Shown here one piece after another: positions 12,605 through 22,800 of a DNA stretch of 64,000 bases (positions within the stretch are counted from its first letter, which is position 1; each line of letters begins with the position of its first letter). Made by a program: the position numbers and the translations under genes. The notes beneath the pieces are model-generated. The model was given only the letters and a program-made list of their open reading frames with translations, was not told the DNA's origin and searched no databases. Origin of the DNA: Amoebophrya sp. A120 (taxonomy: Eukaryota > Sar > Dinophyceae > Syndiniales > Amoebophryaceae); the NCBI GenBank assembly GCA_905178155.1, contig CAJINV010000003.1:4375863-4439862 (forward strand), read 5' to 3'.

Positions 12605-13484
12605 TTACCCACTGCAGCATCCTTGCCCGAGACCCCCGAGTGGGGTACCCCCGTTGGTTGAACCGGTGCCGTCGGCTAGCCGCAGACTACCGCCGGCACC
12701 ACTACCTCGCTGTTCTGCCTGCTCCGTCATCTTCACTGTTATTAAGTTAGTGCTCATCAGCGTGAAGGCATCCTCCACACCGCTACCAGTTTTTGCGCTG
12801 GTTTCCATAAAGGCTAATCCCAGCTGTCTAGCCTTTGCTTCGCCCTCTTCCGCAGACACTGCTTTGCTCGATGCTGGCATGTCGCTCTTGTTTGCCACCA
12901 GCACCATGCTTGTTGATGCACTGGCATACTTGCTCACTTCTTCCACCCAACTGTTGACGTTGTCTGTGATTGGTGATTCAAATTGAATGAGATTAAAAAG
13001 AGATACTAACGCCCCACTCTCGCAACCGCCCAATGCAACATTTCACGACGACAATACGATAGCTTAATCGCAAAAAAAAACTCTTCTGCGCGGCGTGCGC
13101 GATAGAGCGACCGAAGTACTTAAAGCACACATCAAACGAAACGGCATGCGTCCGGCATGAAAGACGACGACAAAGCGGAAAAGTGGTACTGAAGCTGTCT
13201 CTGTCGCCGCAATCGTAAACGATGACGATGCCATCCGCCCCGCGGTAATACGCACTCGTAATCGTTCGGAACCGCTCTTGACCGGCGGTGTCCCATATCT
13301 GCAGCTTCACCGTTTTACCGCTCACATTGATCGTCTTGAACCGAAAGTCGACTCCGATCGTGGTTATGTAGCTCTCGGTAAATTGGTCGTCCGCGAATCG
13401 AAGCAGCAAACAGCTTTTACCAACGCCGCTGTCCCCGATCAAGACGAGCTTGAAAAGGTGATCGTAGTCCCGCTTCAAGCTCAT
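12605..13484 (-). CDS. RAB1: Rab1-type small GTPase
   Basis: Two exons joined over a GT-AG intron at 12964-13189 (phase 1) give 217 residues. The G-box motifs are complete: GDSGVGKS (P-loop), TTIGVDF (effector loop), WDTAGQE, NKSD and ETSAK. The RabF segments IGVDF and YYRGADGIV are clear, and the join gives [13 protein letters not shown], the expected Rab1 sequence. The C-terminus ends GQGCCSG, a two-cysteine prenylation signal. Rab1 proteins control ER-to-Golgi vesicle traffic. The ATG at 13484 is preceded by A-rich sequence and gives [17 protein letters not shown], the usual Rab1 start; the frame is open further upstream only through a GTG. Rab8/10/13 relatives are the main alternative. 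Confidence 0.88.
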
Positions 13485-15129
13485 TTTTTTCCAGAACGCG
13501 AACTTATTGGGTTCTCCCCCAGCAGGGTCAACGTTCGCCAGAGCGGGAAAAGTTGTCTGGTCCGGGTGCTGTGTGGCGGTCACTACAAACGCGATAGCGA
13601 TACGGCCATTCTATTTTTTTCTGACGTGCAAGTAAACAAAATCTTCGTCTTGCGCTGGACGGAAACCTCTTTTCGTGCGTGGCTGCTGAGCGGCTACTGT
13701 AACCGAAGCGAAGACAATTGACTCACGCCACAAAAATTTGTACTTGTACTATGGTATTCATCATGGCGCACAAATCCACCAAATGCCGGTGAAAATAATG
13801 GAATCGCCATCAGTTGCGGTTCTCAAAAGGATCACAAACAATCAAAAACCGTCCGCAATGTGGTTGCAACTGTCGATCCAGAGTGCTTGCACACACGCCC
13901 GCCAGAACGAGAACCCTCAGTGGAAAATGCGGTATGTGCCTTTGTGCATGTTGCGAGCTTTGGCTTTCTGAGAACACCAAAGCGACGTGGGCATGTAGCG
14001 AACATATCGCTCCGATCCTTTCGTAGTAGTTTTTTGTGTGAATACATATCAATGGGTGATGGACCAAAATGAACAGTGCTGCCTCTGCGCTGACAGGCTC
14101 ACTAGATGTGCATTTGAAAAATTATTTGGTTTTTATTATGGCTTTGCGCACTAAGTTTCTGAGTAGATTTTTCCAACAGCACGAAAATCATGGACGGATG
14201 GACAACAAACGTTGCCTTGCTTCCCCACACGCACGGATTTCGAATTGGACTCAACTCCTGTTTCCCTGCGTGCAAAGGCAAACCAAAATGTTTCACATGA
14301 CACATCCGTAAGAACTGCTTTCCGACTCGCCTAGGTCACGTGCACGTCAGCTACCAACTGTATTCCCGTGTTTCCGCATGTTCCCCCACGGCCGTACTTC
14401 GTCGCGTTTCCGCACCCAAGAGTAGCAACGGACATCGTCCTTGGGCGTGCACAGCTGTACTAGGTCGTACAAGTCCCCAATGCTGCGCAATCCTTGGTAG
14501 CCACGATACTCCCTGGTATTGAGGACGATGAAAATGAGCGTAACGAATCAGCCCCGGTAGGGCTTCGGTGACGACCAAGCGCAGGTACTACAACAGCTGC
14601 AAGATCATGATATTAACTATGGATACACACTTGGAAAATCATACGGGCTAGCGGCTTGGACACCAATCTGCGGACGGTCGTCGATCAGTGCCGCACCGAG
14701 CCAAAGAACCCTAGGTTTCGCCGGAAGGAAAAGGGGATGAGCAGGACCACGGACTGGCTAATCGTCACCCGGATTCGCATCTGTCATGAGCAGCTCCGAC
14801 AAAGAATCAGTGGTCTCCAGCTGATTCAAGAAGATGCTGCAGTGGTTGCACAGCAATCGCATCAGCCGCTCCTGTTGATGGACGAAAGAAGTTGCGATTC
14901 AATTATCAGCTTCTTACGAGAACGTGCACTTGCACGCACTACACGCAAACAAAAATTATCGTTCGTCAGAAGGTCTCCAAAGCTTTTGTTCTTCACCAAC
15001 TTCAGCTAAAATAGGTAAGGAATTCGCAGTTGTTTCATCATTTTGATTTTCGCAAATAAAAAACGCTGCGACCAGATCCTAGAGTATGTTGCGCCCGCCC
15101 GGGCGTCTTCGTGCTTGAAAGCATCATAT
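13485..15129. other. Gene-poor stretch between Rab1 and the snoRNA candidate
   Basis: About 1.6 kb with only short ORFs in all frames, none with domain character, and on both strands in equal measure. I see nothing else here. The snoRNA candidate begins at its right-hand end. Confidence 0.4.
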
Positions 15130-15234
15130 GCGATCGAATTCTCAGGGCGATGAAGGATGAAATGGTTTAAAGATTCATCACTGCTCGTCAGAAGCAGAAC
15201 TGAACTTTAGGTTATCATCAGTGAATTCGATCGC
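15130..15234 (-). ncRNA. Box C/D snoRNA candidate, U38/snR61-like, copy 1
   Basis: Read on the minus strand, the element has a perfect 12-bp terminal stem (15223-15234 with 15130-15141), box C TGATGAT (15214-15220), box D' CTGA (15188-15191), box C' GTGATGA (15175-15181) and box D CTGA (15142-15145). This is the full order expected of a box C/D guide. The sequence before D' is CAGTTCTGCTT, the guide found (as I recall it) in vertebrate SNORD38 and yeast snR61, which direct 2'-O-methylation of an adenosine in LSU rRNA. The fifth base before D' pairs with that A. The guide before D ends CCTTCATCGCC. It could pair with the LSU segment just downstream, with mismatches to the yeast-type sequence. 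It starts about 50 bp after the stop of the TMEM65-GAF gene, on the same strand. Confidence 0.75.
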
Positions 15235-15283
15235 AGACCAAGTGGATCATCCCCCGTTGTTTAACGGTAGTAGCAATAGACAC

Positions 15284-17556
15284 TTAGGGGGCTACTGATC
15301 GCACTAGCAGGCAGAGATACGGATACCTACAACTTGAGTAAAAAAATAAATCAAAAATCTGCAGTACGTCGTTTTTCGAAAACGGGACGCAGCCGCCCTG
15401 GAGATCCGGGTGCGATTTTTTGTTGATCATTTCGATGCATCCCACGATTTTCCCGTTTCGAAGCACGGGTCCGATCAGCACGGAATGGGCGCGCCACGCG
15501 TTCTGTGACTTGGTTCGCGTAAAGGCGTTGGTACCGTACTTGCGGCTGGCCACAAACCTCTCGTCTGCGTACACGTCCGCGAGATTGAGCATTGCGTTTT
15601 CCGGATCAAGGGACTTCAACACGATGTACTTCGTGCCGTTCTTCTTTATCCGCTTCTTCTCCAGCTTCGCGTACCTCGCATCGGTGCCGAGCATCTGCTT
15701 CAGCAGTGCGGGCAGCTCCTCCTTGCGGATGTACGCCTGTGGACCAGTGTAAATTGCAAGATGGTGATCCTATGCGGTACGAAAGCTGACTGCTCGAGTA
15801 CACGAAATACAGCGCTCTATCCATGCTGATATCCAACACGTGACGGGCCGCTAAATGCAAACGGGAAAGCAAAAGTTAAGCTGACCGCATTTTTAGAAAC
15901 TACGGACGGATTTATCTTCGTGTACCTCTTTTGTCGCGAGTTCGCAGTTCCTGAACCGCATCCGCTGAAAGGAGTGGTTCAGCTTTTCCACGGACAAAAG
16001 TCCTGACTGCTCATCCAGTGCCCGCTTGATGCAATCATCGATCTGTGCCTGACTGGGACTCCATCGTTTTGCCAGGGCCCACATGGAGTTCGCGTCGCCA
16101 TCCTCATCTATGTAGAGCGAGCAACGCTCAACGTTCAAACTGCGCTGGCCTTCATCTGCCACCGATGTAAAGAGGGTTCTGAAAAGTGTATGTTTGATGC
16201 ATACTTATCCGGTGGAAAAACACTTGACTGGCAAAAAGAAGTCCGAAAAGGTAAAGACCAAAAGCAAGGGACCGCGGCAGGCGCATATTAAGGAGCGCAA
16301 TGTTTCAGATACCGGAGCTCCTTAGCTTTCCGCCGCCTCTCATTGCGTTTCGTGTCGATGAAAAGCAGCGGAAACATACCGAGCAGACACCCAGCGATGA
16401 CTCCGATCCCCATAGAAACCGTCCGAACGAGACGAACGGGTGCGAGGTCGGCCTGAAAATTAAATTTCATTTCTAATATACTTATGTGTTACTACACCTT
16501 TCCAAGCGCATTGCTTTTGGCACTTACTCAAACACGCCTTCTACAAACATGCCATCGAAGTATGTCAGACAACAAAGAGCAGAGTCTGCATCTCATCGCA
16601 CTGGAGCTCAAAAACTCTAGTCCGAATACTGCAAGTCATCATTCCTTCGAGGCAATTTTTTGTATTTGTTTTATCCGACAACATCTCTGCAATCACAAAC
16701 ACCGTTCTACTCTCACCACACTACACCAACTGTTCGTCGTGATGTGCTTCACGAGAAAGAGAAGTCGTGAACTTTGCACCATTATCATGTCTAAAAAAAA
16801 GCACTGTACCTGTGCAGGCGTGACACGCGCATCGGGCAAACCCAACCGCGCGGCAGCAGCATCGACAAACCCACCAAAGCTTGTACCCGCGACGTCGCTG
16901 CAGCACTGCCCAAAAGCTGCTGCGGTCAGGGTGCTGACCATGGCGCTAAAGTGCGCATCAATTGCGTCCCCGACCGTTATCATGATGGTGTTGTCCATAA
17001 AACCGAAACCGACCATTGGAATCGCACACTGCACCGCGTACTGTTCATATTGCTTACGGGAGAGAGGAGGACCGTGCTCGCTCCTTACGGTAGTACCTGT
17101 CTCCAGTGCGGCAGATGAACCTCCAGGGGGTACTGCAGATGCGCTCAAATTCGAACTCCCCTCGCCACCACCCACCCCCGCCCCGTCGGACGTCAGCGGG
17201 CCAGTATCACTTGGCTCAAACGCGACAGGGCGTGAGAAGAAGAGATCGCGCTTGTCCACAGGGACATGTCCACGCGTACTTCTCGATCGCACCAAATTCT
17301 CCATGACGCAACTGTTGCACTTCGCTAGCGGATCCACTGGCGGTCCGGGATACCCAGTCTTTGCGAAGTGCCGAGTACCGGTTGGCGTTGTGGCTAGGCT
17401 CCGCGTCGAGGTAGACTGCGACACGAAGATGAAACTCGAACTCGAAGAGCATGATGGCGTGCGCGGGTAGGCCGCGGCGGCGTCTTGCAGACGTTGGATG
17501 GCGCTCGATGGGACGCTGCCCTGGCGCGGCCCGAGTCTTATCATGCCCAATGACAT
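15284..17556 (-). CDS. TMEM65-domain membrane protein fused to a GAF domain
   Basis: Four exons with introns 16453-16809, 16179-16312 and 15737-15925 (phases 0, 2, 0) give 530 residues in one frame. Residues 1-165 are polar, with an Arg-containing, acid-poor N-terminus that could be a mitochondrial presequence. Residues about 165-300 match TMEM65: MVGFGFMDNTIMITVGD, AAAFGQCCSDVAGTSFGGFV, LGLPDARVTPAQ, and after the first intron VRTVSMGIGVIAGCLLGMF. Human TMEM65 is a mitochondrial inner-membrane protein linked to Na/Ca exchange. After a basic stretch the rest is a GAF-type fold beginning NVERCSLYIDEDG, with ADVYADERF and GKIVGCIEMINKK. GAF domains bind cyclic nucleotides or other small ligands. 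The fusion is supported by phase-compatible introns and the absence of a stop or start between the parts. The third intron may hide one small extra exon. Confidence 0.75.
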
Positions 17557-18112
17557 AATTTTGCGGTCTGCGGTAGTCAGTTGAATGGATCAACCATTCC
17601 TCCCGTCTGCGCACGCAGCGAACTGCAGGGGCTCTTAGGGATAGTCTCTCCTGCGAAAACAACTGGAAGCCACGCAACGTGGAACGAATCGGTTGGGTTT
17701 ACCAATAAACACTCCTTGCATATTGCATTTGCAATACGCCAAACCTGCAAAAAAACGCCTTCGCGCAAGCTCTCTCGATGCGCGACAACTCTCAAGTGCT
17801 CAAGATGCGATGACTTTCGTCTCTCGTTAGATGGAACCAAGCGCCAAGAAGAAAAAACTGCACCAGCGCAGTACTGGTAGTATGGAAAAAAACCGAAACC
17901 GGACCCCGCTGAACACGGAACTACTGCAAAAGATCTTTGCAAGGCTTTGTTGCTCCTTGCGTCTCCCACCTCATTTACCAGAACTTCTCTCCACTAAGCT
18001 AGTACGGTCCTGTCAAATTGTCTTGTCGCACTTTGTTGATCAAAGTGCTGCCTTGCTTCTACATAGCTCGATAACGACTCTTCTGCTGCCCAAAGTGCAA
18101 CCCGGAAAGCAC
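17557..18112. other. Intergenic region between TMEM65-GAF and RPS16
   Basis: About 550 bp without a supported gene. It is the 5' flank of TMEM65-GAF and the 3' flank of RPS16. The only structure noted is the hairpin at 18028-18048, listed separately. Confidence 0.5.
18028..18048 (-). terminator. Perfect 8-bp hairpin in the RPS16 3' flank
   Basis: GCACTTTG (18028-18035) and CAAAGTGC (18041-18048) form a perfect stem with a 5-nt loop, 65-85 nt after the RPS16 stop. The same GCACTTTG word recurs on the minus strand nearer the stop (about 18098-18105). A role in 3'-end formation or mRNA stability is possible but unproven. It does not have the histone stem-loop sequence. Confidence 0.3.
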
Positions 18113-18939
18113 TTAACGGTAGGACTTCTGGAAGCGAGCGCGGGCACCGCGACCACCGAACTTCTTCGGCTCGCAACGACGCGGGTCAGAGACGACCAGA
18201 GACTTGTCGTAGGCGGTCAAGGTATCCTTGATCTCCTTCTTGGTGGCCTCGTCCACGTACCTGTTTTTGATTCATTATTTTGCGTTCAAACTGCGCTTTT
18301 TGGGCACGGGTAGTCCACGCAACTTTGAATGAAAACATGGAGAACCAGATGCCATTTTCAACCACTTCTGCATGGACTAGCTGACACACATGTGTTGAAA
18401 TTCATCCAAAAGTGACGATAGACAACTATCTCAAAGAAAGAAATCAGCAATTAGATGATACTTCTGGTTGAAGGCGATGAGTCCGCGGGAGATAGCCTGG
18501 CGGATAGCGTAGATCTGGGAAACGTAACCGCCGCCCTTGACGCGGATACGGAAGTCCAAGGAGCCCCACTTACCGGTGTCACCCTCCTTTCCCTTTCCCA
18601 AGAGCAACAGCGGCTCGTACACTGTAGTGCGTTTAGACAAAAAGATTTTTCCAGTTCCACATATACCAAAACGTCATGAAGATGCCAGGCGGTTGCATCA
18701 GACGGAGCGGAAATTACACCCATCAATTTCAAAATCTAAGTTTGGATTTTATGCTTGTTCGCAAGAATGAATCGTTCATCAAAAAAATATAGTGTACCTT
18801 TGACGCGCATGATTTCCGGGGTCAGGGAGTCAATGGGCATACCATTGACACGGAAGTTGCCCTTACCCTGCTTGATGAGGGCGACGGCGACGGCGCTCTT
18901 CTTGCGCCCGAAGGTCTGCACGCGATCGGTAGAAGACAT
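18113..18939 (-). CDS. RPS16: Small ribosomal subunit protein uS9 (RPS16)
   Basis: Three exons with GT-AG introns 18622-18797 (phase 1) and 18261-18461 (phase 2) give 149 residues, the usual length for eukaryotic RPS16. Characteristic segments are [54 protein letters not shown] and the conserved C-terminus [19 protein letters not shown] ending QKSYR. The basic C-terminal tail reaches the P-site tRNA in the ribosome. The ATG at 18939 gives [14 protein letters not shown], in line with other species. The first exon frame runs open further upstream but without family similarity. Confidence 0.96.
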
Positions 18940-19850
18940 CTTGTAGAGAGAGTGAACAGAACCTAGCTCGAATTCTGGTTCTTCCCTGTTAGGCGAAAAT
19001 TTAGAAAACGTGCAGAATGAAGGACAAAAAGTCTTTATTATCAATATTTAGTTCCAAGATCGTTTTAAATTTACTCACTCGACCTCGTTCCGTTTAAGTC
19101 GGATCGCTATTTCCTTGATCGGGAGAAGAAGAATTTAGATCCACATCGGCTTCGATCGCACGCTCATTGCAAACGAGATCCGCACGAGAGCCGGATTCCA
19201 TATTTCAAAATTGAGACCATGTTTCGCTTTTTTGCCCAATCTTGTTGATCGTCTCGTGTCGAGATTTGAGCTTTCTTTAAGTGGAACCATCTGTGGCGAA
19301 GATCGAAACCGTGAACAGATAGAGGCTTCGTCTGCTGATCGGTTAATTAAAGTCAATCTCGCTCTGGATTCTGTGTGATAGATCTTGGTCAATCTGCAGG
19401 ATCTACATATCAATCTGTCGATCGTGATCTTTGCTTGGTACTGGTTGGATTGGATCCAAACCGAAACTTCGACCCCGCGTTCTACCTATGGTTTGATCAC
19501 GCGCTCCGCTAGCTAGGCGACAGTGGGCGACATTCTACCGATCTGAGGAGGTTCATAAAAATTCAGAAACAAACATCGCGAGAGACCCGGTCTGCGTAAC
19601 AGCACCACAGAAACTGGATATCAAACACCTAAATCACACGATAAGACTGACCGATGTTGCTTTAGATTTCAAGTGAACACGCTGCGGCTGCAACTGCAAC
19701 CACTCTAAATACATTTCCTCGTTGACAGAACGAAATCTGCCCCCGGGCACTCACTTTATTTTGATACGTGTGGTAGTGCTCTAGAGCCAATATATGAATT
19801 CGCGCGTTTCGGCTCTTTAAATCCTAATCCGAATTTTTAGATTTAGAACG
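18940..19850. other. Intergenic region between RPS16 and the giant SPRY gene
   Basis: About 910 bp. It contains the RPS16 5' flank. Base composition is more AT-rich than the neighbouring exons. No ORF, repeat or RNA gene stands out. Confidence 0.5.
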
Positions 19851-22800
19851 TCACAGCTGCTTTCCTGCAGACGCAGGCGCTCCGCCAGTTGAGAGCTTTT
19901 TCAGTGCACCACCAAACTTTGCAGCACCGCGAAGGGCGGCCCAGCGTTTTGCTCCTGTGCTCGCAGTTGACGGAGTCGCTGGAACGACCGGCTTATCCTC
20001 GTCCGTGTCGTCACCATCTTTCCCCGAATCGTCCGAAGATTCTTCCCCGTCTTTCGTAGCCGAGCGAGATTTCACTGTCTGCGACTTCCCTGACTTTCCG
20101 CTGGAATTGGCACCATCGTCGTCGTCTTTAAAATTTCCCGCCTTCTGCGGGCTAGCACCTTCATCGCCCGCTGCGGCGTCCCCGGGCATGCGCGCGAATT
20201 CCAGGTCAGCTAGCGTTTTGCCCTCATATTCACCTTCTTCAAGTTTAGTTGTGGCTGGAGGACAGATGTCTTCCCCGCCCATCACGCTATCCTCTGGGAT
20301 CGCACTCGCGAACAAGGAGCCAAAGCCGGCCGGCGGAGTCACTCCCATAGGGTCTAGTTTCTTCCCGCCTCCAGCCTTCGGGGGCTTCACGTCGTCCTTC
20401 TCCCCTGCTCCTCCTCGTGCCCCCTTACCGCGCTTCTGCTTCCTCTTCATTCGCTTCTCCCGCTCCTTGCGCAGCCTTTCCAGTTCCCGCTTTTTCCTCC
20501 GCTCCGTCTCCTCCACAAACCACTGCGCCGCTCGCTCGCCTCGAAAGCCGCCGTGTGTCCAGGGCCGCGCCATTACCGTGGCGTCGGTGAAGCTGTCGTT
20601 GGCAAGAATCATGCCGTTGTCCACGTTGTAGTAGTTTCGCTTCATCGCCAGAATCATCGGGTCAATCTCGTACTTGCGCCCGATCATGAACTCCTTCTGC
20701 TTGTGGAAACCCTGTCGCTTCATGTCCGCCGTCATCATACGGTCCACCTCCGTGCCCAGGGAGTACGACCGCCAACGGTACACGCGCTGACTCCGGCCGC
20801 TCAGGTAGTCAAAGATGTCCAGCGGGACGTTTTTAGCCGCGTACTGGTCGTTCTCCGCCGTCTGCGGCCGCGACAGCTCGCGCACGCTGCGATGGCATCG
20901 TTCACGGTGTCCGCAGTTGGCGCAGATTTCCTGGTCCTCCAGGTCCTTGTCGCGCTCAAACTTCTCGCAGCCGCACTTCCCCACACGGCACCGCGTCTTC
21001 TTCGGACGGTAGTAGTCGCTCGCGTACACCAATTTAAATCCGTACGCGACCTCCATCCTGCGCTCGGTCTCTTCCCGGTCCAACGCCGGGGAGAGGTGCT
21101 TCTTCGGTTTTTTCCCCCCGCCAGGCAGGGCCGCTTTCTCGGCGGCCTCCCTAGCCATCTCGATTTCCAAAAGCGCCTCGGCCTCCTTCGACTCGGAGCG
21201 CCCCATCACCTCCTCGGGCGACAGCAATTCCTCGTCGGTCTCCCCGTCCTCGCGACCCCCTTCACTCCCGGATTTGTTCACCGGACTCTGCTCCGATTGC
21301 GTCGGGGATACTGGTTCCGGAGCCTCCTCCTCCGACTCCTCCAGCTCGTCTTCGTTGCGCGGGGTGTACAGCCTGTCCAATTCTCCCGTATCAGCCATTT
21401 GTTGTTCCACCAATTCGCGGAAGGACGTCCCGCGCTCCGCGATGATCCCCATGGCCGTCCCCACCTGGTTTGTCACGTCGCGCTGCGGCAGCATGTAGCT
21501 CATGCGCATCAGGAACGCCTGCCGCATCTGGGCCTCCTCTGGCGTCTGCGCGCGCATCACCTTCCGCTTATAAATGTGCGCCTCCTCCTTCGCGGCCCGC
21601 ATCTTCTCCTGCTGCTTCTCGTCGCCGGCCCTTCCCTGGAGCACCATCTCCTCCGACAGGGTCTTGGCGCAGGAGCGCACAAGCTCAAACTCCTCCGTGG
21701 TCACCATCTTTTCCTCCTCGAGCTTCTGTTGTTTTTGCCTCTGCAAAAAGTCCTGCGACAGGAAATAGTTCAACCGCAGCCCGACCACGTCCACCGGCTC
21801 GCGGTCGTCCGAGTACTCGCCAAACATGCAGGTCGACCAGTGCAGTCCGCAGTTGCGCATGCGCTCCTCGCGCCAGATCACCGCGTTGGTGACCGGCGAG
21901 TACCCGTAGCCCCCGAAGTCGACGCGGATCGTGGCCGCCTCCTTCACCCCGATGCACACGTAGCAGGGGTCGCGCGACGCGAGGTGGAGGGCCTTGAAGA
22001 ACTGAAACTTGGCGAACACGGGGTCGCGATTCACGTAGAAATTCACCATGCCCACCTTCCGGTCGATCAAACAGGTGACAATGTCCTCCTCGTAGAAGGG
22101 CTTGTTCGTGAACGCGCGGGCCGGGTGCCCGGTGTAGTCGTCCTCGTCGAATTTGTGCACCCAGCCAAGGTTGTTGTAGCCGAGCGAGGTCTGGAACTCT
22201 CCCGGCAGTTTGCTGCCGTAGGAGGGCTTCAAGGCGAAGCCCACCTGCACCAGGGAAAAGTCGGGGATCATGTCGAAGCACTGGAACTCGAAGCAGATGA
22301 ACCGCTGATCGGGAAGGGGAAAGTTGCTGGTGATGTTTCGTTTTTGCCCGGGCACGCGAAACTTCACGTAGGCGCGATCGAGATATTCCGCAACGTTGTA
22401 CGGGCAAATGGCGTAATCACGGAGGAGTTGAAAACGCCGCCCCATCAGCACCTGCTCCTTGATGTCGTTGCGGATGGATTCGGGCAGAAAGAAGTCGCGC
22501 AGATGCCCCCCGACCTTGTTCGCGACCACGGGCGCCGATCGACGGATTTTACGGACGGTCCGGAAAGTCAATATGCGTTTCGCCTTTACACCGGCGCGGC
22601 GCACCAGGCGCCCGCTGCGGTAACCAGTGCAGTAGGACAGTGCAGCTATGGTACCCTGGGCCTTTCGGGCGTGTCTCTCGACCCAGCCTCGCGGTTTCGG
22701 GCCACCCGCCGCGGGAACCAGGGATTGCGTTCCAAGGTCTTCTTTGCTACTCGTGCCATCCGCGATAGTCGACGAACCCGAGGACGAGGCGTCCTCCTCT

